Source of the DNA: CAZPXZ01 sp965219495
GTDB taxonomy: Bacteria > Pseudomonadota > Alphaproteobacteria > Rhodobacterales > CAZPXZ01
Direction of reading: 5' to 3'
Assembly (NCBI GenBank): GCA_965219495.1
Contig: OZ244777.1
Location: 1,922,001 to 1,986,000, forward strand
DNA length: 64,000 nt
The position numbers were made by a program, and so were the translations under genes. Positions 55,069 to 64,000 of the stretch are shown here, one piece after another. Under the pieces are notes generated by a model that was not told where the DNA came from, did no database searches, and worked only from the letters and a program-made list of their open reading frames with translations. The first letter of the stretch is position 1. Each line of letters begins with the position of its first letter.

Positions 55069-56382
55069 ATGCAAGTATCTGAACTCACGGATTTCTCACA
55101 TCCGCCGATAATACGCGCCGCGATCGCCGCCAATGCGCCGCCAGCGCTTCCGAACGGAAAGACATGCTGGGATCTCTTGAAACTCGTGGAGTGTGCCGGC
55201 CTGGAGATTGGTTTCAGCCACCCGGCGATTCGCCTCTTGTCGTTCCTGGTCCGCCGCACGGATCCACGCGATTGGGAGGGCACCGCGCCTGAACCGGTTT
55301 GCTACCTGTCGCAGTGCGCCATTGCGGATGCGCTGCGGCTGGATTCACGGTCCGTGCGCCGCGCCGAACGCGAGTTGATCGAACTCGGAGCGATTCATAA
55401 GCAATCGCGGGGAGACGGCCACCGTGGCTGCCTCCGCGGCTCTGCCGGCGTGCTGCATGTGTTTGGCCTCAACCTGGCGCCACTGATCGCGTTCTACCAG
55501 AATTTGGAGGAAGCCAAACGCCAACGCGAGGATGAGCTCGCTGCCCTTCGCGCTGCGCGGCTGCGACTGAGCCAGGAGACTGGCGAACTGCGCTGCTTAA
55601 TTGGCTCGATGTCCGATGATCATCCGGCGGCGAACGCGGTGGCGGCCGCCGAGAAAGTGCTCTTGGCGCTACCTTCTCGGCCCTCCCGCATCTCGAACCC
55701 GGCGGTTCTCCAGGCGGCGCTGGAGCGGGCACTCACCGCAAAATCCACCTTGCTGAAGGCGCTTTCCAGTTCGGACAACGCCGCAGCTAAATCGTTGGCG
55801 CGCAACGCCGGGCGGTCACAAATGTCCGGCGCGGCGGACAAAAATGTCCGCCGCCATACAAATTACAAAGAAAAGGACTCTGTAATTGAATCCTACAAGA
55901 TGGATTCTCCGAACGTCCTCCGGCCCGTCCGGCGCAAGGAACCGGTCGGAGGGCCGGGAAGAAGAACAGGGGGCCGGTCCGAAACGAGAACCGTCACCCC
56001 CCAGCCAAAGCCGGTGCTTCCCGCGCCGAGCGATCTCTGCCACGTCGCGACCGACGAAGTGCGCTGGCTGATCGAGCGACTCCCGGAAGCGGATGGTTCC
56101 ACCTCCGAGAGGAGCGTGATCCAGGCAGCGCGAATGCGCATCGGCGATCTCGGCATCAGCCACAGCGCCTGGGAACAGGCGATGGACTGTCTCGGCCCCT
56201 ATGCCGCCGCCGCGGCAGTGGTCGTGCTCGACCGCAACCAGGCACATCCGGCCGCTCCGGTTCGAAGCCCGGGCGGCGCGCTCCGCGGCATCACGCGAAA
56301 GTTCTCCCGCGGAGACCCCGTCAATCTGGAGGCCTCCGTGCAGGGCATTCTCGCACGGCCGGCGAGTCGGCGCCTTCAGTAA
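55069..56382 (+). CDS. repC: RepC-type plasmid replication initiator
   Basis: A 437-residue protein. The N-terminal domain begins CWDLLKLVECAGLEIGFSHP and includes a winged-helix region (YLSQCAIADALRLDSRSVRR, AERELIELGAIHKQS), followed by a coiled coil and a Pro/Arg-rich linker. The C-terminal helix bundle is WLIERLPEADGS...AARMRIGDLGIS. This layout is that of RepC proteins of repABC and related alphaproteobacterial replicons, which bind an origin inside their own gene. Here the order is repC-parA-parB rather than repA-repB-repC. ATG 55069 has no strong ribosome site. Confidence 0.85.
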   Translation: MQVSELTDFSHPPIIRAAIAANAPPALPNGKTCWDLLKLVECAGLEIGFSHPAIRLLSFLVRRTDPRDWEGTAPEPVCYLSQCAIADALRLDSRSVRRAERELIELGAIHKQSRGDGHRGCLRGSAGVLHVFGLNLAPLIAFYQNLEEAKRQREDELAALRAARLRLSQETGELRCLIGSMSDDHPAANAVAAAEKVLLALPSRPSRISNPAVLQAALERALTAKSTLLKALSSSDNAAAKSLARNAGRSQMSGAADKNVRRHTNYKEKDSVIESYKMDSPNVLRPVRRKEPVGGPGRRTGGRSETRTVTPQPKPVLPAPSDLCHVATDEVRWLIERLPEADGSTSERSVIQAARMRIGDLGISHSAWEQAMDCLGPYAAAAAVVVLDRNQAHPAAPVRSPGGALRGITRKFSRGDPVNLEASVQGILARPASRRLQ

Positions 56383-56412
56383 TCCCAACCCAGAAATGAA
56401 AGGAAAAACCTC

Positions 56413-57144
56413 ATGCTGACTCTGACAACCGGCGCCGACCAGCGCTTGGAGCGCATTCGCGCCATCCGTCCGGAAGCACGGACGACTTCCATGCGCGTGC
56501 TGTCTCTGATTAGCCAGAAGGGCGGCACCGGTAAGACCACGCTGGCGTTGCACCTGGCGGGAGCGGGGCATGCGGCGGGGGCTCGGACCGCTGTTCTCGA
56601 TCTCGATCCGCAAGGCTCCGCTGCGCTCTGGGCCGACCTGCGGATGTCGCCCGGCCCAGACATCGTCCCGGTCGAGGTCTCTGGGCTGTCGGACGCGCTA
56701 GGCGACGCGTCGCGGGACGGCATCGAACTCGCCGTCATCGACACGGCTCCCCATTCCGAAGGCGTTGCGCTCTCCGCCGCACATGCAGCGGACCTCGTCG
56801 CCATTCCTTGCGGCGTATCGATTCTCGACCTGCAGGCAGTCACCGCTTCCATCGAGCTCGCGGCGATGGCCAACAGTCCTGCCCTCGGCATTCTGAACGC
56901 GGTCCCTCCTCGAGGGCGCTTGAAGGAAGAAGTCCGGGAGGAACTCTGCGGGTTCGACCTGGACGTCGCGGTTTCCGAGATCGGTCAAAGGATGGCCTTG
57001 CGTCACGCGCTGGTGGCCGGGCATCTGGTCGCCGAGTATGAACCGCGTGGCAAGGCCGCCGCGGAATTGTCCGCTCTCTGGCGGGAGATCGCCGGTTGGC
57101 TGGGCCTGCCGGCGGAGACGCGAACCGCACGGAGTCTGGAGTGA
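56413..57144 (+). CDS. parA: ParA-family partition ATPase
   Basis: A 243-residue Walker-type ATPase. The deviant Walker A SQKGGTGKTTLALHL is at about 34-48 with the signature Lys36; LDLDPQGSAALWAD and LAVIDTAPHSEG are the Walker A' and B segments. Such proteins move ParB-bound DNA on the nucleoid. AAAGGA precedes ATG 56413 by a short spacer. It overlaps parB by one base, forming a partition pair typical of low-copy replicons and integrative elements. Confidence 0.93.
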   Translation: MLTLTTGADQRLERIRAIRPEARTTSMRVLSLISQKGGTGKTTLALHLAGAGHAAGARTAVLDLDPQGSAALWADLRMSPGPDIVPVEVSGLSDALGDASRDGIELAVIDTAPHSEGVALSAAHAADLVAIPCGVSILDLQAVTASIELAAMANSPALGILNAVPPRGRLKEEVREELCGFDLDVAVSEIGQRMALRHALVAGHLVAEYEPRGKAAAELSALWREIAGWLGLPAETRTARSLE

Positions 57145-58022
57145 TGCCCGCCCGGAGCCTGCGCGCCGCCCAGGCCGCTGTTGAGAGCGGATCGCTGCGG
57201 CGGCCCGGCGCAAGGCCGGTCCCGATCCTTCTGCAGCAGATTCGGGTCCACCAACGGCTGCGAAATCTCGATCCCGGCGCGGTCGAAGGCCTGATGGAAA
57301 GCATCTCGCGGCGAGGCCTCCAGCAACCGGTTGTCGTGCGCCCGCACGCCATGCCGGATCGCGACAATCCTTCGTGCTGGGGACCGGAGACACCCGGCCT
57401 GTTCATCCTGGTCGCCGGCGCCCACCGGCTGGAGGCGTGCAAGCGGTTGGGCATGGTTCACATTGATGCCTTCGTGCGGAACCTGCCGCCGCGGGAAACC
57501 CGCCTCCTGGAGATCGATGAGAACCTGATCCGGGCCGAACTCACCGCGCTCGACCGCGCCCACTTCCTGGCGGAACGCCAGGCGCTCTACCAGGCGCTGT
57601 TTCCACAGTCCCGTCACGGAGGGGCGCGGCGGAATGGCCGCGAGACCTGGCGCCCCGGATCATTCGCGGCGGATGCATCCGAGCAAACCGGTATGTCGGT
57701 GCGCGCGGTTCAGCGGGCGGTCCGCATTCACCGGAATCTCGCGCCGGAACTGCGCGAACGCATCAGTGGCACGGAGCTGGCCGGCAAGGAAGGCGAATTG
57801 CATCGGCTCGCAGGTTTACCGGCCGATCGACAGCAATGCGAGGTTGATCGCCTGCTCTCCCGTGGCGGCCCGGAGGACTCCCGGACCCCACCACCCGGAC
57901 GCCGGTCCCGGCGCGATGGCGCCCATCGGCTGGAGCAGGCCTGGGAAGCGGCAAGTCCCGGCGAACGGCGGCGCTTCATGAAGCGTGTCCGCTTGCAGCT
58001 GAAAGTGGAGGCGTCCCATTGA
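57144..58022 (+). CDS. parB: ParB-family partition protein
   Basis: A 292-residue DNA-binding protein. The N-terminal ParB/Srx fold has LLQQIRVHQRLRNLDPGAVE and FILVAGAHRLEACKRLG (CTP-binding box region), then ENLIRAELTALDRAHFLAER. A helix-turn-helix follows (AADASEQTGMSVRAVQRAVR). ATG 57144 overlaps the parA stop by one base; the frame is open upstream within parA. It ends TGA, overlapping the TTG start of the next gene, so four genes are coupled. Confidence 0.92.
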   Translation: MPARSLRAAQAAVESGSLRRPGARPVPILLQQIRVHQRLRNLDPGAVEGLMESISRRGLQQPVVVRPHAMPDRDNPSCWGPETPGLFILVAGAHRLEACKRLGMVHIDAFVRNLPPRETRLLEIDENLIRAELTALDRAHFLAERQALYQALFPQSRHGGARRNGRETWRPGSFAADASEQTGMSVRAVQRAVRIHRNLAPELRERISGTELAGKEGELHRLAGLPADRQQCEVDRLLSRGGPEDSRTPPPGRRSRRDGAHRLEQAWEAASPGERRRFMKRVRLQLKVEASH

Positions 58023-59092
58023 TTCCGCGTTATCCAATTCGGATTGTCGTCCCCGGACAAGCAGCTTCCACCTTCGAACCATGGCAGTTCCGCGAAATGC
58101 CCCACGAAGTGCAGCTCTCCCTGTCCATGGCCCGGCGTCTGCATGGACACGCGGAATGCCTTTGCCAGCAGGGCGATTGCGTTCCGAAACTCTCGATCCG
58201 GCAACTCGGCAGCATGTCGACGCTGGCGCGGTATCCCGGAGGAGGCCCGGACCACGCAGAGGATTGCCCGTTTACCGGCGACCCGCCTTCGATCATGGCG
58301 AGCCGTTCAGATCCAGAGCTGCCGAGCGAACGGGAACTGCTGGAGGCGCTCTGGGAGAAAGCGGGCCTCGACCAGTGGAAACCCGCATTCGATCCGCGAA
58401 CCTGGTCGACGGCCACTTCTCGGCTGGTTGGCGCGGCATCGACGCTCGATGTCGGCGGCACCGGTCTTTCGGATCAGCTCGTGGTGATCCCGTGGCATGA
58501 GTTCGGATTGCACCCGGACCAAAAGGCTGGAGCTGTTCTGGAAGCCGCATCCGCGAAGGGAAGCGAAGTTTATGTCCTCGGACAACTCCATCGCCTTCCC
58601 GTTGCAGGGCCGCGCGCTGTGCGCATTCCGCTCTGGCGCGGACGGCAGTACCGGCTGACCCTGTTTGCGCGCCCGGATTGCCTGCACACGCTGCAGGAGG
58701 ACGAGGCCGTTCGAATGGCGTTGTCCCGTGAGGCGCCGTCCGCCCCGGACAGCCGCAGGGCAGTGGCGCTGCTTCGGGCCGCGCCGCGCCGATCGCCGAA
58801 AGGAGATTGCGTCGGGGATGTCCGCGCCCTGGCCGCGCTCGCGGTTACACGCGAGTTTGTCCCCTGGCACTCGGCGCCGCAGGGCAAGCTGGCGAGTTCG
58901 CTGATCGAACGGGGACGCGAGTTTCGGATAGCGCTTTCGCCTGGTGGACCCGCTGCCTGGCTTCTGGACACCGCCGAGGATGCAAAGCCCCTGTTCGTCG
59001 GCCTTTCCGATGCGCCGCCGGCCGCTTGGCGGTGGCTTCCTGAAACGGGGGAGATCCCTACTTTTCCAACGAGCCGGTCCAACCGGATCTGA
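58019..59092 (+). CDS. DUF1173-like plasmid/ICE protein
   Basis: A 357-residue protein starting at TTG 58019, overlapping the parB stop by four bases. The segment SLSMARRLHGHAECLCQ...ARYPGGGPDHAEDCPF has the Cys-x-Cys and His/Cys pattern of DUF1173 proteins, which occur on plasmids and integrative elements. ERELLEALWEKAGLDQWKPA is also typical. The C-terminal half (VYVLGQLHRLP, FVPWHSAPQGKLASSLIERG) is predicted alpha/beta. The function is unknown; its constant company with Par proteins suggests a role in transfer or maintenance. Confidence 0.7.
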   Translation: MIPRYPIRIVVPGQAASTFEPWQFREMPHEVQLSLSMARRLHGHAECLCQQGDCVPKLSIRQLGSMSTLARYPGGGPDHAEDCPFTGDPPSIMASRSDPELPSERELLEALWEKAGLDQWKPAFDPRTWSTATSRLVGAASTLDVGGTGLSDQLVVIPWHEFGLHPDQKAGAVLEAASAKGSEVYVLGQLHRLPVAGPRAVRIPLWRGRQYRLTLFARPDCLHTLQEDEAVRMALSREAPSAPDSRRAVALLRAAPRRSPKGDCVGDVRALAALAVTREFVPWHSAPQGKLASSLIERGREFRIALSPGGPAAWLLDTAEDAKPLFVGLSDAPPAAWRWLPETGEIPTFPTSRSNRI

Positions 59093-59226
59093 GGCCTGCT
59101 CCCTTAGCTCGCTCCGCCTATGCGCTGACTTCAAAGCTGCCAATCACTTCGCATTGCGTTAGAACGAGCTGAACTGATCGTTCCAGATCGCCGCGGCCGG
59201 CGGCGAGGCAACAGGCGAGCGGATTC

Positions 59227-60786
59227 ATGGACGACCACCGTCGCGTAGCGATCTACGCGCGTTATTCGACTCCTTTCCAACCACGACGCTCGCTGTCGGA
59301 CCAGATACAGATCTGCCGCGAGCACGCGGATCGGGAGGGCTGGAAGGTCGTGGGAGTGTACACGGATCCCGAAGCAACCGGCGCGACACTGATGGAGCGC
59401 GACGGGATTCAGCGCCTCATTCAAGATTCCGAAGTCGACCACTTTGATATTGTACTGTCCGAGGCTCTGGACCGGATATCCCGGAACCAGGCCCACGTCG
59501 CAGGGATCTGGCAATCGCTTCGCTGGCAGCATATCGATGTAGTGACGCTCTTCGAGGGTATTGTCGAGGAGGTTCACATCGGGCTGTCCGGCGCCTTCGC
59601 CGCGATTTACCGCCGCAACATCGCTGAAAAAGTGCGGAGAGGACTCGCGGGCCGCGTCCGCGACGGCATTACAGTTGGGCGCCCTCCCTATGGCTATGAG
59701 GCATGGTACGGCGTGGACGCTTCGGGCCTCCCGATCCGAGGGCGTCGACGAATCGTGCCTGAGAAAGCGGCCGTCGTGCTGCGAATTTTCGAGGAGTACG
59801 CAGCGGGTGCCCTTCCCAAGCACATCGCGGACAAACTGAACGCCGAGGGAATCCCTACATCAATGGGCGGTAAGTGGTCCCGACCAATCCTTACACGCGT
59901 TCGGCTCCATGGTCCCGGTGTTCTCAACAATCCCGCGTATATCGGCCGCCTGCGATATGGAATGACACGGATGGAGCGACACCCGGAAACCGGCCATATC
60001 CGATACACGCCGCAACCGGAGGAGACTTGGATTTCGACTTACGTTCCGGAACTGCGGATCATTCCGCAGAACCTCTGGGAGAGAGTTCGGAATCGCCGGC
60101 ATGCCGAGTATCTGATCCGGGCCGGACGGGGATCGCGGCGTCGGAAGCCGCTGACCGGTCTTGTCACTTGTGCTGGCTGTGGCAAACCCGTGCACGTGCT
60201 AGGCCGGGAACGATACCAGTGTTCGACGCTCCGTAAGGAAGGGCGCGCTGCCTGTCCATCAGCCCGACCCGCTGGGGTGGCGCTGATCGAAGACGCTCTG
60301 GCCGGACTACTTCTGGAAGCGTTGCGACGGCAACCGCCCGACTGGGAAGCCGAGTTGCGAAAGCTGCACGCCGATGACGAACGAACACGACGCGAACGCG
60401 ACGAGCGCATCGCCGATCTCGACCGACGGTACGAAAACCTCCTGGCCGCTGTGGAAGCAGGCGTCAAGACGCCGCGCATTTACGAACGAATAAGCGAACT
60501 CGAGCGACTGCAGGGTGAAGCCGCCAAGTCTGCCGATCCGGCTCTGAACCTGCCCCAATCCCTTTCACGGGGTTTCGACCGCCGGGTGCAAGAACACATC
60601 ATGCAGATCGGCACAATCGTGCAGAAAGGTGAACCGCCGAAGCGTGTCACCGCGTTACGAGAGTTGGCCAAACTGACGGCGCGATATGTTGTTCACCCCG
60701 CCAAGGGGAAGGCTCGCGGAGTCACGCTGGACGCAGCACCTGATTCTCGAGCCTGCCTCCTATTGATGGCCCGGCCAAGGGATTGA
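59227..60786 (+). CDS. Large serine recombinase
   Basis: A 519-residue site-specific recombinase. The resolvase domain begins RVAIYARYSTPFQPRRS, with Ser14 as nucleophile and the catalytic Arg region SEALDRISRNQAHVAGIW. A recombinase domain follows (GRPPYGYEAWYG), then a zinc ribbon (TCAGCGKPV and CPSARPAG) and a long coiled coil. The gene starts at ATG 59227 behind GGAG-like purines. It probably integrates and excises the element that carries repC-parA-parB. Confidence 0.93.
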   Translation: MDDHRRVAIYARYSTPFQPRRSLSDQIQICREHADREGWKVVGVYTDPEATGATLMERDGIQRLIQDSEVDHFDIVLSEALDRISRNQAHVAGIWQSLRWQHIDVVTLFEGIVEEVHIGLSGAFAAIYRRNIAEKVRRGLAGRVRDGITVGRPPYGYEAWYGVDASGLPIRGRRRIVPEKAAVVLRIFEEYAAGALPKHIADKLNAEGIPTSMGGKWSRPILTRVRLHGPGVLNNPAYIGRLRYGMTRMERHPETGHIRYTPQPEETWISTYVPELRIIPQNLWERVRNRRHAEYLIRAGRGSRRRKPLTGLVTCAGCGKPVHVLGRERYQCSTLRKEGRAACPSARPAGVALIEDALAGLLLEALRRQPPDWEAELRKLHADDERTRRERDERIADLDRRYENLLAAVEAGVKTPRIYERISELERLQGEAAKSADPALNLPQSLSRGFDRRVQEHIMQIGTIVQKGEPPKRVTALRELAKLTARYVVHPAKGKARGVTLDAAPDSRACLLLMARPRD

Positions 60787-60945
60787 GCCCCTCGCCTGGA
60801 CGCCCGCAACCGGCTCTCCGATGCCGGGCTGGACCTTTCACATGCCCGCCTTTGTACGATAGAGCCAAAGCCTGATAGGATCGGATCGTCGACCCGTACG
60901 TCACTGTCTCTCGGAAACGGCTTTCCTGCCAAATTGGAGTTCCAC

Positions 60946-61213
60946 ATGCCTGACGTCGATGAAATCAACCGTTACCTTCAGAAACGTCTTCAAAGCGACT
61001 CGTTGGAGGAGGTTCCTGCCGTGAAAGCCGCAAAGTGGCTGGACGGTGCCGCTCTCCTACGCGACCGGAAGGAAGGACTTCCTCTACGAGACTTGCTCCG
61101 CAGTGGTCTTAATCGCCGGCCAGGAACAGCGTCCCAATCGCCCATTTGGACGATGGTGGATTTGCCGCGTTTCCGCAAAACGCTGGCGTGATCCGAAGCC
61201 CGAAACACTGTGA
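60946..61213 (+). pseudogene. Small conserved protein, frameshifted
   Basis: From ATG 60946 the frame reads MPDVDEINRYLQKRLQSDSL, EEVPAVKAAKWLDGAALLRD and GLPLRDLLRSG. Near 61109 similarity moves to the next frame: LIAGQEQRPNRPFGRWWICR, ending at TGA 61213. The two halves make one sensible protein of about 88 residues, of the kind found beside recombinases. As written, translation continues out of frame to 61191. A sequencing error is possible. Confidence 0.55.
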
Positions 61214-61397
61214 TCGTCAACCGCACTCATCCGGTCGCGGCAGTCCGATTCCTCAGTGCCGCGTTCCCCTTGTTCTTCGCCAATGACGCCACACTTGCGA
61301 TTCACACCGTCTCCTCTCCCAGGAATGGCATGTTCCGCGATTTGCCCACGCAGCGCAGTGCGTTGAAACAGATTGGTCAGGTGTTCGGTTCCAGGAC

Positions 61398-64000
61398 GTG
61401 CTGACTCCGGAGTCACTTGAGCCGCTGGTATGGGAACTCGCCAAGCGACCCGGCCATGAGAAGGTCCGTGCGTTGTTGTATCGCCTACTCGTGGAAGGAC
61501 TCGGCGCCGACAGCCAGGACATCGATTTCGAGAAAACTGCACCCGAGGTGCACGGCCGTATCGATGCCTTGCTCGGCCGAACCGTTTTCGAGCTGAAGTC
61601 TGACTTGCGGCGCGAACGGCGCGACGCAAAAGACGGACTGGCTAGATACCTTACCGAACGCGAAGGCCAAACCGGAGAGAGATTCGTTGGCATTGCCACC
61701 GATGGTGCCGATTTCATCGCCTTCTTCCTACGTGGCGACCAGCTTCTCGAACTGGGAGCCTATCAAACCGACAAGAATAGACCGCGGGACTTGTTGGCGT
61801 GGTTGCAGAGTTCCATCGCGCTCGGCGAGGATCTGCTACCGGACCCGGAGACGATCGAGCGAGAGTTTGGGCGGGAGAGCCTCGCTGCACGACGTGCCCT
61901 CGATGCCCTCGATGAACTCTGGGCACGCGCAGAACGCTTGCCTCATGTGCGTCTGAAACGCGAGTTATGGAACAGGCTCCTGAGCCTCGCCTATGGAGCC
62001 GACGTCGGCGACGACGCGCTGTTTCTCCAACATACGTATCTCGTCGTTGTCGCCAAGGCGACCGCTTGGGCTTCGATGATCGACACGTCGCCTCCAGACG
62101 CCGAAGCGCTTCTTCACGGCAAGGCCTTTTCCGAACGTGGCGTCGCCGGCCACAGCGAACCCGACTTTTTCGACTGGGTGCTCGTTCCCGAAGGGGGTTC
62201 CGAGTTGGTGATACGGATCTGTCGGCAGGTCGAACGGTTCCGATTGCACGACATTCGCGTAGATATCCTGAAAGCACTCTACGAGAGCCTGATCGATCCA
62301 GAAACTCGCCACGACCTCGGCGAATATTACACTCCGGACTGGCTGGCGGCCCGTATCGTTACGACAGCCGTGACTGACCCGTTAAGCCAGCGAGTGATGG
62401 ATCCAGCCTGTGGTTCGGGAACCTTCCTGTTCCATGCGGTGCGAGCAGTGCTTGAGGCGGCGGAGACCTCCGGTCTGACTCCGGCCGAAGCAGTCAGTCG
62501 GGCGGCCGACAACATAGCGGGGATCGATATCCACCCGGTGGCTGTCATTTTCGCCCGTGTAACTTGGTTGCTGGCGCTGATGCCGGCGCTGCGCACCGGT
62601 CGCCTAGGCACCATAACCCTGCCGGTTTATCTAGGTGATGCGCTGCAGTGGAACCTCACGCGGACGGGTGGGGATGAGGCGGAACTCGAACTGTTCGCCG
62701 GCAGGGAAGCGTTGGAAATCTATGTTCCCCCCGTACAGGTCCGAGATCCAGAACCCCGCACTCTCGGTCCGAAAACTCTTATCTTTCCGGCCACGGTTGC
62801 CGCCGATCCGCAACTATTGGACACAATTCTCACCAACATGATCGACTTCGGCGGGCGCTCCGAACCGGCGTCCGCTTTTACCGCCTGGATGAAACATGAG
62901 AACTCCGTATCGGACGAGGACGCTCTCGTCCTCCATGAGACCTATGACGTTATGCGCGGCTTGCAAGGCGAGGGACGCAATCATATTTGGGGCTACATCG
63001 CCCGCAATCTCGCCAGGCCCGTTTGGCTCTCCTGTGACTCACAGAAAGCCGATGTCGTGATTGGAAACCCGCCTTGGGTTTCGTATCGCTACATGAGCGC
63101 GACTTTCCAAGAACGATTTCGCTACGAATGCCGCACCGCTGGGCTGTGGGTTGGCGGCAACGTCGCGACCCAGCAAGATCTCTCAAGCTACTTCTACATG
63201 CGCACCGCCAACCTGTATATGCGGCGAGATGGGCGTATCGCCCTGGTGATGCCCTACGCTGCGCTGTCCCGGAAGGCCTATAATAAATTTCGAAAAGGTG
63301 AGTTCTCGCGCTTCGCCCGTGTCGAATTTCGGCTCCGCTTCACCAAGGCTTGGGCGTTTGGACCGGAAGTGTCGCCGCTATTTCCGGTGCCCAGTTCCAC
63401 ATTGTTCGCAGAGTTCGACGCGACTCCATTCTCCGCGCCGTTGCCGCCACAGGTACTGCGGTTTGCCGGCACGCTGCCAAGACGTGACGCAGACCGTTCC
63501 GAAGCAGATACAAACTTGACGGAGGCGACGGCTCCTTGGCCCACGGAGGCCTCCGACCGAGGCGGGTCACTCTATCGGGAAGCTTTTCGGCAAGGCGCAA
63601 CTCTTACTCCAAGACGCTTTGTGCTTGTGGAACCGCAACCGATAACGGGGATGCTCCCGCCCAACCCCCAGTTTCCTCTGATCCGCGGACGAGTCGGCAA
63701 CCACGACAAAGCGCCTTGGAAAACCCTTAATCCCCCAAAGGGCACAGTAGAGAACAAGTTCTTGCGCCCCGTGTTGCTCGGCGAGTGCATCGGGCCGTTT
63801 CGCATTCTGAAACACCTTCAAGCAGTCATCCCTTGGGACGAGAAACGCGGCAGACTCATGGACGCAAACGAGGCTGCAGAACACGGCTACTCACGGCTGG
63901 CGCAATGGCTTGAGAAAACCGAATCGATTTGGGAACAGCACAAGAAAAGTTCCATGAGCTTACTTGCGCGATGGGACTATAATAAAGGACTATCCTGCCA
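61398..64000 (+). CDS. Single-chain restriction-modification enzyme (Type IIG-like), 3' partial
   Basis: An uninterrupted frame of 867 codons from GTG 61398 runs off the window. Near the N-terminus, GRIDALLGRTVFELKSDLRR gives Asp56 and Glu65-x-Lys67, a PD-(D/E)XK endonuclease site. A helical region follows, then the DNA adenine methyltransferase core: YYTPDWLAARIV, DPACGSGTFLF (SAM motif I, Asp335) and DVVIGNPPWVSYRYM (catalytic NPPW at 557). Nuclease and methylase in one chain is the Eco57I/Type IIG architecture. The target-recognition domain would lie beyond the end. No ATG is available in frame; the frame is open back to 61287. Confidence 0.82.
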   Translation, partial: MLTPESLEPLVWELAKRPGHEKVRALLYRLLVEGLGADSQDIDFEKTAPEVHGRIDALLGRTVFELKSDLRRERRDAKDGLARYLTEREGQTGERFVGIATDGADFIAFFLRGDQLLELGAYQTDKNRPRDLLAWLQSSIALGEDLLPDPETIEREFGRESLAARRALDALDELWARAERLPHVRLKRELWNRLLSLAYGADVGDDALFLQHTYLVVVAKATAWASMIDTSPPDAEALLHGKAFSERGVAGHSEPDFFDWVLVPEGGSELVIRICRQVERFRLHDIRVDILKALYESLIDPETRHDLGEYYTPDWLAARIVTTAVTDPLSQRVMDPACGSGTFLFHAVRAVLEAAETSGLTPAEAVSRAADNIAGIDIHPVAVIFARVTWLLALMPALRTGRLGTITLPVYLGDALQWNLTRTGGDEAELELFAGREALEIYVPPVQVRDPEPRTLGPKTLIFPATVAADPQLLDTILTNMIDFGGRSEPASAFTAWMKHENSVSDEDALVLHETYDVMRGLQGEGRNHIWGYIARNLARPVWLSCDSQKADVVIGNPPWVSYRYMSATFQERFRYECRTAGLWVGGNVATQQDLSSYFYMRTANLYMRRDGRIALVMPYAALSRKAYNKFRKGEFSRFARVEFRLRFTKAWAFGPEVSPLFPVPSSTLFAEFDATPFSAPLPPQVLRFAGTLPRRDADRSEADTNLTEATAPWPTEASDRGGSLYREAFRQGATLTPRRFVLVEPQPITGMLPPNPQFPLIRGRVGNHDKAPWKTLNPPKGTVENKFLRPVLLGECIGPFRILKHLQAVIPWDEKRGRLMDANEAAEHGYSRLAQWLEKTESIWEQHKKSSMSLLARWDYNKGLSC

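Overview
The window looks like the chromosome of a high-GC alphaproteobacterium. The groES-groEL pair has the alphaproteobacterial form and sits behind a CIRCE operator. There is a complete Entner-Doudoroff gene set, LacI/ribose-type and dipeptide-type ABC transporters, and a plasmid-like RepC/ParA/ParB block. The species cannot be named from this sequence. Mobile elements and decayed genes are unusually dense, which suggests a genome under relaxed selection, perhaps host-associated (inference).

Layout. 1-2115: end of a nitrate/sulfonate/taurine-type ABC transporter operon. 2116-7440: graveyard of broken genes (IS1380 transposase tail, SEC-C protein with an in-frame TGA, Phd antitoxin with a truncated PIN toxin, broken HU), plus an intact nuclease-like protein and a methyltransferase. 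7709-10810: four head-to-tail copies of a sequence on the minus strand that looks like an ORF-less group II intron; the period is exactly 878 bp and three domain V hairpins are visible. 10842-11136: a 295-bp MITE with terminal repeats, an 8-bp target duplication and a 62-codon ORF. 11549-12899: a complete IS1595-family element just upstream of the CIRCE/groESL promoter. 15523-19627: sugar kinase, pfkB, zwf, pgl. 19649-23165: broken integrase, RidA, broken transposase. 23751-35082: a ten-gene catabolic operon (enolase-superfamily enzyme, three creatininase-family hydrolases, full oligopeptide-type ABC transporter, 2-hydroxyacid dehydrogenase). 35382-37194: complete IS66-family element. 37479-39261: DUF3883 protein and an outer-membrane barrel. 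41117-45599: LacI regulator with a FrcBCA-type sugar transporter. 45930-47040: decayed YtfQ/YtfR-type transporter. 47565-53321: dgoK, edd, eda, pgi. 53981-54829: truncated Fic protein. 55069-60786: repC-parA-parB-DUF1173 and a large serine recombinase. 60946-64000: a frameshifted small gene and a single-chain restriction-modification enzyme that runs off the window.

Functionally, zwf and pgl make 6-phosphogluconate, edd and eda split it to pyruvate and glyceraldehyde-3-phosphate, and pgi recycles fructose-6-phosphate. These genes normally cluster, but here about 29.6 kb separates pgl from edd, and a tyrosine-recombinase remnant lies 21 bp after pgl. The catabolic operon and the sugar transporters fall in this gap, so it may be an acquired metabolic island. 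The right end of the window is a plasmid-like replication/partition and recombinase module carrying a defence gene.
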